A stretch of DNA of 33,899 nt from Klebsiella pneumoniae (lineage in GTDB: Bacteria; Myxococcota_A; UBA796; SXON01). The position numbers and the translations under genes are program-made. Below, one piece after another: positions 27,206 to 33,899 of this stretch (its first letter is position 1; every line of letters starts with the position of its first letter). The stretch spans positions 1 to 33,899 of the forward strand of contig CAMAXZ010000045.1 in the NCBI GenBank assembly GCA_945862325.1. The letters run 5' to 3'. A model generated the notes under the pieces. That model was not told the origin of the DNA, searched no databases, and saw only the letters and a program-made list of their open reading frames with translations.

Positions 27206-28501
27206 TCACCAGCTGAGGTGCCCGCTCCAGTTCGGGTTGGTGTAGCCGCCGCGCCCGCTCGTCACCTTCGTCTGGAAGTCCCCGTCGGCGCTCGCGATCC
27301 AGATGTGGGCGCCCCCCTCGCGGGTGCTGGAGAAGGCGAGGTACTCGCCGTCCGGGCTCCAGCTCGGGTCTTCGTTGTCGCCGATGCCCTGCGTGACTCG
27401 GGTCATGCCGCCGCCGTCGGTGCGCACGGTGAAGACGTCGAAGCCGCCGTCCCGCCCCACGAACGCGATGCGGTCGCCTTTGGGGGACCAGGACGGGTCG
27501 GTGTTGTGGGAGCCGGCGAACGTGACGCGGTGCGGCGCGCTGCCGTCGGCGTTCATCACGTAGATCTGCGGGCCGCCGCTGCGCTCGCTCACGAACGCGA
27601 TCTGGCTGCCGTCGGGGCTCCACGCCGGCGAAGCGTCGATGCCCGGGCTCCGGGTCAGCCGCGCGATCTCGCGTCCCGCGTAGGGGTCGATCGTGTAGAT
27701 GTCGGTGTCGCCGCCGCTCGAGAGCGCCAGGGCGATCGCGTCTCCGGCCGGGCGGAGCATGGCGCCGATGTTGACGCCGGCGCGCGCGCTGACCCGCCGG
27801 ATGGCGCCCTTCGCGATGTCCGCGACGTACGCGTCGGGGTTGCCGGCGGCGTAGCCGGTGAAGGTGATCGCGGTGCCGCTCGCGCTCCAGCGTGGCTTCA
27901 GGTTGATGCTTCCATTTCGGGTGATCTGCCGCCGCCCGTTCCCGTCCGCGTCCGCGATCCAGATCTCCTTGTTGCCCGAGAAGTCGCCCACGAACGCAAA
28001 CTTCGTATCGAAGAAGCTTCGCTTTCCGATCAGCGCCAACATGATCGCGTCCGCGATGCGGTGCCCGAGCGAGCGCACGCCGGTGCCGGCGGACGAGAAC
28101 GCCTTCGCGCCGAGCTGCTCGCCCGCCGCGACCCCGTAGATGTACGCCTCGGCGCGCAGCCGGCCATCCACCTGGGTCAAGCTCGTCTTCGCCAGCCCTG
28201 CGGCGCCGACGGTGCGCCAATGTCCGAAGTCGAACTCTCCTGGGCGAAGGCCGGCGCCCGCGGGTTCGACGTAGCCCACGGGGTCGATGACGGCGAAGTA
28301 GCCCGTGAGCTCGAGATCGCGGCGTACGACCTCCCAGAGCTCCTTCGACGCGCCGGTCCCGCCGACGGGGAGCGGCAGGGCGATCGGCACCTGTCGCTGT
28401 CCCGGGCGCCCGACCTCGATCACGCCGACGTCGGCCTGTTGCGCCGCGGCGTAGCCGACCAGGGCGAGCATGCCCGCGAACACGAGGAGGATGCGGGTCA
28501 T
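27206..28501 (-). CDS. tolB: TolB, periplasmic component of the Tol system
   Basis: A 431-aa periplasmic protein with signal peptide MTRILLVFAGMLALVGYAAAQ. The N-terminal alpha/beta domain (about 25-165) contains RRDLELTGYFAVIDPVGYVEP. The C-terminal beta-propeller has repeated blades ending WSASGTAITFTG, WSPDGSQIAFVS, WSPKGDRIAFVG and WSPDGEYLAFSS. E. coli TolB is 430 aa. TolB binds Pal and the Tol complex and helps outer-membrane constriction at division. The ATG overlaps the previous stop (ATGA) and has GGAG 5 nt upstream. No pal gene follows; ppx does. Confidence 0.95.
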   Translation of the reverse strand: MTRILLVFAGMLALVGYAAAQQADVGVIEVGRPGQRQVPIALPLPVGGTGASKELWEVVRRDLELTGYFAVIDPVGYVEPAGAGLRPGEFDFGHWRTVGAAGLAKTSLTQVDGRLRAEAYIYGVAAGEQLGAKAFSSAGTGVRSLGHRIADAIMLALIGKRSFFDTKFAFVGDFSGNKEIWIADADGNGRRQITRNGSINLKPRWSASGTAITFTGYAAGNPDAYVADIAKGAIRRVSARAGVNIGAMLRPAGDAIALALSSGGDTDIYTIDPYAGREIARLTRSPGIDASPAWSPDGSQIAFVSERSGGPQIYVMNADGSAPHRVTFAGSHNTDPSWSPKGDRIAFVGRDGGFDVFTVRTDGGGMTRVTQGIGDNEDPSWSPDGEYLAFSSTREGGAHIWIASADGDFQTKVTSGRGGYTNPNWSGHLSW

Positions 28502-29292
28502 CGGCACTCCGAGGCCTTGAAGACCATGGTGGACGTCACGCCGCCCGCGTCCGCGTATTTCGCCGGCGGCGGGGGGAGCGCGCCCGTCATCGTGGCGGCG
28601 CGCAGCGCCGACGCGTCGAAGCTGGCGTTTCCGCTCGATCGTGCCACCTTGGCCTCCTCCGTCTGGCGCCCGCCCATGTCGACCGCGAAGCGCACGTGGG
28701 CCTCGAGCCGCGGCTCCTGCACACAGAGCGCGACGAGCGGGTGCCAGTTCGCGCTCACCGCCTCTTTCACCTTCTGCTTCCAACGCGCGGTCTCGGGATC
28801 GCCGGTGCCGATCACGGTCTCCGCGCTGCCGTCGCCCGTCGCGCCGGCGGCCGTGGCGGCGCGATCTTCGGCGCCGATCGGCGCGCCCATGTTCGCGATG
28901 AGCTGCTTTCGTCGGGCTTCGGCGAGCAGCGCCTCGCGCCTCGCGGCGGCGTCGGGATCGCCGTCGACCTTGGGCGCCTCGGGCGTCTCGAACGCCAGAT
29001 CGCTCGGGTTCGGCGGCGGCGGCGTGGGCGGCGCGTCGGGGGTCGGCGTGGCCCGGATCGGCTCGGGGGCGCGCTCGGCCCGCTGCGGCATCGCCGTGGT
29101 CATGGGCGCGGGGCCGAGGGACTCGATCATCATCACCTCGCTGACGTCGATGGGGTCGACCCGATTCGACGGGGTGCAGCGCGCGACCCCCACGAGGAGC
29201 CCGAGGACCGTGACGTGCGCCGCGATCGACACGCCGAACTCCCAGGACGGCGGGGAGGCCGGGGCGACGCGCGGCGCGGCGGAGGGGTTCAC
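28498..29292 (-). CDS. TolA/TonB-like energy-transducing protein
   Basis: A 264-aa protein. A cytoplasmic N-terminus is followed by one membrane helix (FGVSIAAHVTVLGLLVGVARC, 19-39) that contains a His26 comparable to the SHLS His of TonB/TolA. Then comes a Pro-rich, charged periplasmic linker (TPTPDAPPTPPPPNPSD; ARREALLAEARRKQL). The C-terminal TonB/TolA domain includes WKQKVKEAVSANWHPLV, EAHVRFAVDMGGRQTEEA and FDASALRAATMTGALPPPP. It would carry energy from the TolQ-TolR motor to the outer membrane. GTG is chosen because it gives a GTGA overlap with tolR and has GGAG 8 nt upstream. The linker is shorter than in E. coli TolA (421 aa). Placement between tolR and tolB argues for TolA function. 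Confidence 0.88.
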   Translation of the reverse strand: MNPSAAPRVAPASPPSWEFGVSIAAHVTVLGLLVGVARCTPSNRVDPIDVSEVMMIESLGPAPMTTAMPQRAERAPEPIRATPTPDAPPTPPPPNPSDLAFETPEAPKVDGDPDAAARREALLAEARRKQLIANMGAPIGAEDRAATAAGATGDGSAETVIGTGDPETARWKQKVKEAVSANWHPLVALCVQEPRLEAHVRFAVDMGGRQTEEAKVARSSGNASFDASALRAATMTGALPPPPAKYADAGGVTSTMVFKASECR

Positions 29293-29717
29293 CGGCGGGG
29301 CTCCGGCGCGGCCGGCCGGGTGACCAGCCCGACCTTTGGGATGCCCGCGTTCTTCGCGATCGCCAACAACTGCAGCACCTTCTCGTACGGCAGCGCGCCG
29401 TCCGCCCTCACGAACACCGGGCGGTCGGGGCGCGCTTCCGCGATCGCGCGCAATTTCGACGGGAGCTGCTCGAACGGGAACGACTCTTCGCCGATGTAGT
29501 ACCGCTCTTCGCCGTCGATGGAGAGCACGAGCTGGTCGTTCTCCGCGTTCAACGCGGGCGCTTCGGCGCGCGGCAGGTCGAGATCCACCCCGCTCGTCAT
29601 CATGGGGGCGGTGACCATGAAGATGACGAGCAGCACCAGCATCACGTCCACGAAGGGCGTGACGTTGATCTCGCTCATCATGCCGCCGCTGTCGCCCTTC
29701 GGGCCGCTCATGCCCAT
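29289..29717 (-). CDS. tolR: TolR/ExbD family proton-channel subunit
   Basis: A 142-aa single-span protein. The membrane helix follows [24 protein letters not shown]; Asp24 in TPFVD is the protonated residue shared by ExbD, TolR and MotB. The periplasmic domain has the typical [31 protein letters not shown] and [10 protein letters not shown]. With TolQ it forms the proton-driven motor of the Tol system. The gene starts 3 nt after tolQ and overlaps the next gene by 4 nt. The choice of tolR over exbD rests on the tolB neighbour. Confidence 0.94.
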   Translation of the reverse strand: MGMSGPKGDSGGMMSEINVTPFVDVMLVLLVIFMVTAPMMTSGVDLDLPRAEAPALNAENDQLVLSIDGEERYYIGEESFPFEQLPSKLRAIAEARPDRPVFVRADGALPYEKVLQLLAIAKNAGIPKVGLVTRPAAPEPRR

Positions 29718-29720
29718 GGG

Positions 29721-30443
29721 TCAGCGGCCTCGATAGTGGCGCTTGACGATGTTCAGGAAGTCCGACGCGAAGGCGTCCATCTCCCCGGAGAGGCCGCGAA
29801 CGCGCGACACGAAGTAGTTGTAGGCCATGACGGCCGGGATCGCCGCGAGCAGCCCGACCGCGGTGGCGACGAGCGCATGCGCGATGTCGGGGCCGACGGT
29901 CTGGATGGTCGCGCTCCCGGTGGCGCCGATGCGCTGAAAGGCGCGCAGGATGCCCCAGACCGTGCCGAACAGCCCGATGAACGGGGCGGTCGAGCCCGTC
30001 GTCGCCAGGAACGTGGTCAAGCTCTCGAGCTGTTGCTGTTGCACGCCGTACGCGCGTCGCAACGCGCGCTCGATGTTCTCGGTGAGGCCGAGGTCCATGG
30101 CGGACTCGCCGCCGCCGCGCGTCAGGTGCTCGAGCTCGTCGTACCCGGCGCGGAACACCGCGGCGACCGGCGACCGGGGGAAGCGCCCCGACTGCTCGTA
30201 CACCTGGTCGAGGCGCTTCGCCTTCCAGAACAAATCCAGGAAGGCCGCGCTCTCTCGGCTGGCACGGGACAGCTGCATCGCCTTGTTCACGATGATGCCC
30301 CAGCAGGCGATCGACATCCCGAGGAGCCCGAACAGGACGAGCTGCACGACGAGGTCGGCCTCGGTGAACAGGGCGACCATGGAGAAGGGGTCGCGCTCGG
30401 GGGCCGCCACCGCGGCGAGGTAGACGGGGAGGACGGTGTCCAT
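29721..30443 (-). CDS. tolQ: TolQ/ExbB/MotA family proton-channel subunit
   Basis: A 240-aa inner-membrane protein with three helices: about 33-53 ([20 protein letters not shown]), 146-168 containing [19 protein letters not shown], and 189-211 ([21 protein letters not shown]). These contain the conserved TolQ/ExbB residues that surround the TolR Asp. The cytoplasmic loop includes [21 protein letters not shown] family sequence (118-132). It works with TolR as the energy source for TolA. It starts with ATG 58 nt after the TPR gene, with only a weak Shine-Dalgarno; a promoter in that gap was not obvious. It heads the tolQ-tolR-tolA-tolB run. Confidence 0.95.
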   Translation of the reverse strand: MDTVLPVYLAAVAAPERDPFSMVALFTEADLVVQLVLFGLLGMSIACWGIIVNKAMQLSRASRESAAFLDLFWKAKRLDQVYEQSGRFPRSPVAAVFRAGYDELEHLTRGGGESAMDLGLTENIERALRRAYGVQQQQLESLTTFLATTGSTAPFIGLFGTVWGILRAFQRIGATGSATIQTVGPDIAHALVATAVGLLAAIPAVMAYNYFVSRVRGLSGEMDAFASDFLNIVKRHYRGR

Positions 30444-30501
30444 GGGCGGGGCTTCGGGGAGAGGAGTCCGGCGCTAACGCGGCGACACCGCCGGCGGACA
30501 C

Positions 30502-31575
30502 TCAGGGTGAGGTTCGCGACAAGCCCTCACGCGCGTCTGCGAGCGTCGGGGACAGCGCGAGGGCGGCCCGGTACGCCTCCGCCGCGAGCTGGCGCTGGCC
30601 GAGGCGCTCGTAGCTCTTGCCGAGCCCGACGAACGCGCCGTAGTGACGCGGGAGGAAGCGGGTGGCGACGCGGAGCGCGCGCGCGGCGAGATCCGGCCGT
30701 TCGAGCGCCGCCGCCGTCTCGCCCACGCCGAGCCACGCGTAGCCGTTGCACACGTCCATCGCGAGCGCGGCGCGATATTCGCCGAGGGCGCCCACCGTCT
30801 CCTTGCGGATTCGGCGTTCGTCGCCGAGATCGACCCGCTTGCGTGCTTCGCCGCGCAGCGCGTCGGAGGCCGGCTTGCAGGGGTCCGGCGGGTCCGCCGG
30901 GATGCCGGCGACGAGCTTCGCGATCGCCGCGTCGTCGTTCGTGTCCGCCGACGCGGGGGTGGACGGCGCCCCCCACGAGGGCGCCGCAGCGGGGGGCACG
31001 TAGGTGGCCGCCGGCGCGACGGGCGCGACGGGCGCGACGGGCGCGACGGGCGCGACAGGGGCGGTGGGCGCGCGCGGCGCCACGGACGCGACGCGCTCGG
31101 CGACCAGCGGGCGACCGTCGATGGCGACCACGATTGGGGAGTTGAACCGCGGCGTGACCTTGCCGCGCAGCTCGTTGGCCGTGATGGGAAAGCCGTCCGC
31201 GCACCCGATGAGGCCGAAGCGGCCGTCGGTGTCGGCGGTCGACACGCACACCCCGACGGGGAGCGAGCACGCCTGCGCGAAGCAGTGGACCCGCAGGGGG
31301 TTGTCGGAGCTGAGGATCTCGCCGTCGGAGGGGGTGTGATCGACCCGCACGTTCAAGGAGGGATCTTGCCGCGGGGCCGCCCCGCAGTCGAGCACCCACG
31401 GGCTCACGACCAACCACCCCGCGCCGTCGCGCACGACCTCCGCGCCTTGGGCGTAGATGACGACGCTCGGGGAACATTGGGCGGCGGAGATCCCCCCGGC
31501 CGCGCAGCAGGCCTGGCACGAAGCCGCGTCGTCGGCGCGCGCGGAGAGGGCGAAGGCGAGGGCGAAGAGGGTCAT
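30502..31575 (-). CDS. Exported Cys-rich protein with C-terminal TPR repeats
   Basis: A 357-aa protein. The signal peptide MTLFALAFALSARADDAAS is followed by a Cys-rich beta domain (CQACCAAGG, WVLDCGAAP, VHCFAQACSLPVGVC, FGLIGCADG), a Pro/Ala/Val linker with five VAP repeats and a TPR region: ALGEYRAALAMDVCNGYAWLG, AARALRVATRFLPRHYGAFVG and AAEAYRAALALSPTLADAREG. TPR regions bind proteins. It is not YbgF/CpoB, because the trimerising coiled coil is absent, but it occupies a similar position next to the tol genes. The ATG overlaps the GT4 stop (ATGA). No enzymatic motif is seen. It could serve the glycosyltransferases upstream or the Tol complex downstream. Confidence 0.8.
   Translation of the reverse strand: MTLFALAFALSARADDAASCQACCAAGGISAAQCSPSVVIYAQGAEVVRDGAGWLVVSPWVLDCGAAPRQDPSLNVRVDHTPSDGEILSSDNPLRVHCFAQACSLPVGVCVSTADTDGRFGLIGCADGFPITANELRGKVTPRFNSPIVVAIDGRPLVAERVASVAPRAPTAPVAPVAPVAPVAPVAPAATYVPPAAAPSWGAPSTPASADTNDDAAIAKLVAGIPADPPDPCKPASDALRGEARKRVDLGDERRIRKETVGALGEYRAALAMDVCNGYAWLGVGETAAALERPDLAARALRVATRFLPRHYGAFVGLGKSYERLGQRQLAAEAYRAALALSPTLADAREGLSRTSP
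31014..31055. repeat. 9-nt tandem repeat encoding Val-Ala-Pro
   Basis: GGCGCGACG and shifted forms of it recur about four to five times in perfect tandem, coding VAP units in the linker of the Cys-rich TPR protein. Because the unit is a multiple of three, length changes would keep the frame and alter only linker length. Confidence 0.75.
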
Positions 31576-32741
31576 CGCGGGAAGGATATCCGACCGGCCA
31601 CGGCGCCGTACCAGCGCAGCATCGCTTCGGCGTGGGCAGCGAGGTCCGGCGCGGACGAGGGGGAGGGCGGAGGCGGCCCGTGGCCGATCGTGGCGGCCAG
31701 GGCGCGCGCCCAGGCGTCGGGGTCGCCCGGGGGGACGCGGACGGCGTTCGGCGCTGCCCACGTCCCCGCGACGTCGCTCACGAGCGCGGGCAGGCCGACC
31801 GCGGCCGCCTCGACGAGCACGAGGGGGGCGTTCTCTTCCCAGGTCGAGGGGAAGAGCAGGAGATCCGCCGCGCACATTGCGTCGAGGACCTCGTCGGGGC
31901 CGAGCGCGCCGCTCCAACGTACGCCCGGGGTGGCCTCCGCGCGCCGACGCAGGGCTGTGGCCCACGCGGTGGATCCGCGCCACGGAGGGGAGGGGCCCAC
32001 GAGCTGCAGGGTCGCGGCGCCCGCAGGCAGCCGGGCGAACGCGGCGAGCGCGAGATCTGGACCTTTGGTGGGGATCATCGCCCCGACGAAGATCATGCGC
32101 AGCGCGTCGTCGTCCCGGGCCGTGCGGCGCGGCGCGGCCGGGGACCGCCCGAGGAGGGGCAACGGGAGGAAGGTCGCGGGAACGCCGATCCGTTCCGCGA
32201 TGTGGGGCGATGGCGCGTGGAAGGCGTGCACCGCGTCGCGCGCGCGCTCCCACGCGGCGAAGCGCGCCGCCAAGGCCCGCCGCGGCGCCGGGAGCCTCGT
32301 GGACACGGCGGGTGGGAGCGGCGCGCGGACCTCGGCGCAGACGCATCGCGCGCACCGCGCGACCGACGGCCCTTCACACCGCTGCCCGTCCCGATCCACG
32401 CGCTGGCCGCGGGCGCAGACGAGCCAGTGATCGTGCAGGGTGAGCACCACGCGCGCCCCTGACGCCGCGGCCTCGTCGAGCAGGGAGTAGCCGAGGCCCT
32501 CGAGGTGGTGCACGTGGACGATGTCCGGGCGGAGCCGCTGGAGGGCCCTTCGGAACCGCGCGCGCACCGCGGGCCGGTCCCAGCTCGCACGCCATCCGCG
32601 GGCCCCGTCGATGGGGCCGTGAAAGCTCCACGCGAGCGCGCCGTGCTCGCGCTGGGCGCCGAGGAGCGCGCCGGCGTAGCGCTCTGTCCCGCCCGCCGCG
32701 TCGGGGTGCGGGGGCTGGTGCGCGACGTGCAACACGCGCAC
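31572..32741 (-). CDS. GT4-family glycosyltransferase
   Basis: A 389-aa GT-B fold enzyme. The GTG start gives MRVLHVAHQPPHPDAAGGTERY, the usual opening of family 4 enzymes with the glycine loop. The acceptor half contains RPDIVHVHHLEGLGYSLL and TLHDHWLVCARGQ; a four-Cys cluster (CEGPSVARCARCVC) is common in this group. The donor half begins LRMIFVGAMIPTKGPDLALAA, and the EX7E motif is in EENAPLVLVEAAAVG. It transfers a sugar from a nucleotide donor to a polysaccharide or lipid-linked acceptor, substrate unknown. A CTG that overlaps the previous stop (CTGA) is an alternative start six codons upstream. It is paralogous in style to the partial GT4 beyond the YbjN-like gene. Confidence 0.9.
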   Translation of the reverse strand: MRVLHVAHQPPHPDAAGGTERYAGALLGAQREHGALAWSFHGPIDGARGWRASWDRPAVRARFRRALQRLRPDIVHVHHLEGLGYSLLDEAAASGARVVLTLHDHWLVCARGQRVDRDGQRCEGPSVARCARCVCAEVRAPLPPAVSTRLPAPRRALAARFAAWERARDAVHAFHAPSPHIAERIGVPATFLPLPLLGRSPAAPRRTARDDDALRMIFVGAMIPTKGPDLALAAFARLPAGAATLQLVGPSPPWRGSTAWATALRRRAEATPGVRWSGALGPDEVLDAMCAADLLLFPSTWEENAPLVLVEAAAVGLPALVSDVAGTWAAPNAVRVPPGDPDAWARALAATIGHGPPPPSPSSAPDLAAHAEAMLRWYGAVAGRISFPR

Positions 32742-32755
32742 GGGGCCGTCGTGCC

Positions 32756-33193
32756 TCAGGCGAGGTCCTCCGCGAGCACGTCTTCGGCGCGCTTGCCGCC
32801 GGCGAGGGACTGAAGCTCCTCGTCGTGGTCGTCGCTGACCCGCGCGACGTACCGCAGGGCGTGCGCGAAGGTGTCGAAGTCGACGCGGTCCGCGAGCAGC
32901 GTGTGCGTGAACGACAGCGTGTCGTCCTCGAACAGCAGGAACGACCCGAACAGGACCTCGGTGTTCAGCCGCAGGATGCGCGTGACGAGGTCGAGCTGCG
33001 GGCGCACCCCGCTCAGCAGGGCGCTGGCGAAGCGCACGTACGTCTGGTCGCCGTCCTCGAAGAGCGAGATCATGATCGCGGTCGAGCCGTACTTGAGCAG
33101 GAACAACCCCTCGTGGTTGCGATCCGGATCGAGGTCCAGCCGGACGAGGAAGTCGCTCACGCGGTCCGCGAGCCGTTCGAGTCGTTCGCTCAC
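32756..33193 (-). CDS. YbjN / type III secretion chaperone-like protein
   Basis: A 145-aa acidic cytoplasmic protein. The pattern GLFLLKYGSTAIMISLFEDGDQTYVRF followed by a central helix, then LNTEVLFGSFLLFEDDTLSFTHTL and DFDTFAHALRYVARVSDDHDEEL, matches the YbjN/T3SS-chaperone fold of small dimeric chaperones. No type III secretion gene is nearby, so a general regulatory or chaperone role is more likely. The GTG start has GGAGG 4 nt upstream and a GTGA overlap with the partial GT4. It sits between two glycosyltransferases in a coupled run, so it may stabilise or regulate them. Confidence 0.75.
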   Translation of the reverse strand: MSERLERLADRVSDFLVRLDLDPDRNHEGLFLLKYGSTAIMISLFEDGDQTYVRFASALLSGVRPQLDLVTRILRLNTEVLFGSFLLFEDDTLSFTHTLLADRVDFDTFAHALRYVARVSDDHDEELQSLAGGKRAEDVLAEDLA

Positions 33194-33899
33194 GCACCCT
33201 CCCGAGCGACGCGTTTATACACCGACTCGACGGCGTCGACGTGCGCGGACAGGGCGAACGGGAGACTCGGCGTCGCCAGCGGGGTCTCGTCGACGGCGCG
33301 CAGCAGCGCCGCGAGGGCCGCCACGTCCCCCGGCGGGTACAACGCACCGTCACGACCCGGCTCGACGAGCTCGGGAATACCCCCGATCTTCGGGGCGATC
33401 ACGGGGCATCCGGCGGCGCGCGCCTCGCTGATCACCAACGGCGCGTTCTCTGGCCACAGCGACCCGAGCACGAGCGCGCGGGCCCCGGCGAGGACCCGCG
33501 GGACGTCCGCGGGCAGCAGCGCGCGCACACCCGGAAAGCGTGCGTTGTACACGGCGTCGGGGCCAGGCGGGCCGTGGAGGCGGAGGCCGCGCCGCGCGCC
33601 GCTGCGCGCGTGCGCGGCGACGACCACGTGTGGGCCCTTGTGAGGCGCGAGGGTGCCGAGGAACACGAATGGCCCGTCGGGGTTCCGCGGCGACGGCGTC
33701 GGGTCGACGCCGTTCGGCACCACCCGCGGCCGGGGAAGCCCGCGCGCGACCGCCTCGTCCGCGAGCCACGCCGACGGCGCGAGGATCGCCGAACATCTCC
33801 GTGAAAAGTTGAGGATCGCGGCGTCGCGCGCCCGCAGCGCGGCCGCCGTCACGGGCGCGGCGGCGCCGGCGGTCGCCCAGGTGCGCAGGCCGGCCGGCG
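33190..33899 (-). CDS. GT4-family glycosyltransferase, C-terminal part (start beyond right edge)
   Basis: At least 236 codons of a GT4 enzyme; the frame is open to position 33899, so the N-terminal Rossmann half lies outside the window. A GTG at 33852 is not a likely start because the visible part already begins within the acceptor-to-donor transition (SRRCSAILAPSAWLADEAV, VVPNGVDP). The donor half has PFVFLGTLAPHKGPHVVVAA and the EX7E motif in ENAPLVISEARAAGCPVIAP, then GGIPELVEPGRDGALYPPGD. The stop overlaps the YbjN-like start (GTGA). It resembles the other GT4 in the motif WxENAPLV and probably acts in the same glycan pathway. Confidence 0.88.
   Translation of the reverse strand, partial: PAGLRTWATAGAAAPVTAAALRARDAAILNFSRRCSAILAPSAWLADEAVARGLPRPRVVPNGVDPTPSPRNPDGPFVFLGTLAPHKGPHVVVAAHARSGARRGLRLHGPPGPDAVYNARFPGVRALLPADVPRVLAGARALVLGSLWPENAPLVISEARAAGCPVIAPKIGGIPELVEPGRDGALYPPGDVAALAALLRAVDETPLATPSLPFALSAHVDAVESVYKRVAREGA

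Noticed and set aside
28502..28783. Extension of the tolB frame upstream of its signal peptide
   Set aside because: It overlaps the tolA-like coding region and would hide a clear signal peptide; the ATGA overlap and GGAG site favour the shorter start.
32756..33193. Evidence for a type III secretion locus from the chaperone-like protein
   Set aside because: No secretion apparatus or effector gene is in the window; the fold is also used by YbjN proteins unrelated to secretion.

Overview
The window comes from a very GC-rich bacterial chromosome with almost no intergenic space (largest gap about 127 nt). Content points to a Myxococcota-like (former Deltaproteobacteria) organism: Gram-negative envelope genes (Tol, TamA/TamB, outer-membrane barrels), a von Willebrand A lipoprotein, a MopE-repeat lipoprotein, and myxobacterial-style GT4 glycosyltransferases. 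The taxonomic placement is inferred from gene content and codon bias only. Twenty-four protein genes and one tRNA can be supported. No IS element, prophage, CRISPR array, rRNA or resistance island is visible.

Left block, minus strand, 7755 down to 1: tRNA-Gly(CCC), clpS, clpA, then a beta-helical (bactofilin/FapA-like) scaffold protein, a HEAT-repeat protein, a vWA lipoprotein, an outer-membrane beta-barrel protein and the start of a further exported protein. Spacings are 39 nt or less, with GTGA and TGATG overlaps downstream of the scaffold gene. It reads as a proteolysis pair followed by an envelope assembly or adhesion module.

Central plus-strand block, 7772-16631: tamB, a seven-POTRA Omp85 protein (TTGA overlap) and a polytopic GT-C-like membrane protein. 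This is followed by a convergent AmpG-like MFS permease (16556-17830, minus) and a divergent amidase (17874-19196, plus). A perfect inverted repeat fills the 43-nt MFS/amidase divergent spacer.

Minus-strand block 26153-19189: a MopE-repeat/beta-helix lipoprotein, a Rieske oxygenase, an RnfD-like membrane protein, a DUF2330 exported protein and a small lipoprotein. All five are separated by 44 nt or less, and a candidate promoter lies ahead of the first. This possible envelope redox unit is the least explained part of the window.

Right block, minus strand, 33899 down to 26281: a GT4 glycosyltransferase (running off the edge), a YbjN-like protein, a second GT4 and a TPR protein, then tolQ, tolR, a tolA/tonB-like gene, tolB and a Ppx/GppA phosphatase. 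Most junctions overlap by 4 nt. No pal gene follows tolB; ppx occupies that place.

Translational coupling with non-ATG starts (GTGA, TTGA) is pervasive, so many starts were chosen from overlap plus signal peptide or Shine-Dalgarno evidence. Long antisense reading frames opposite tamB, the Omp85 gene and the MopE gene are shadows caused by GC-rich codons.
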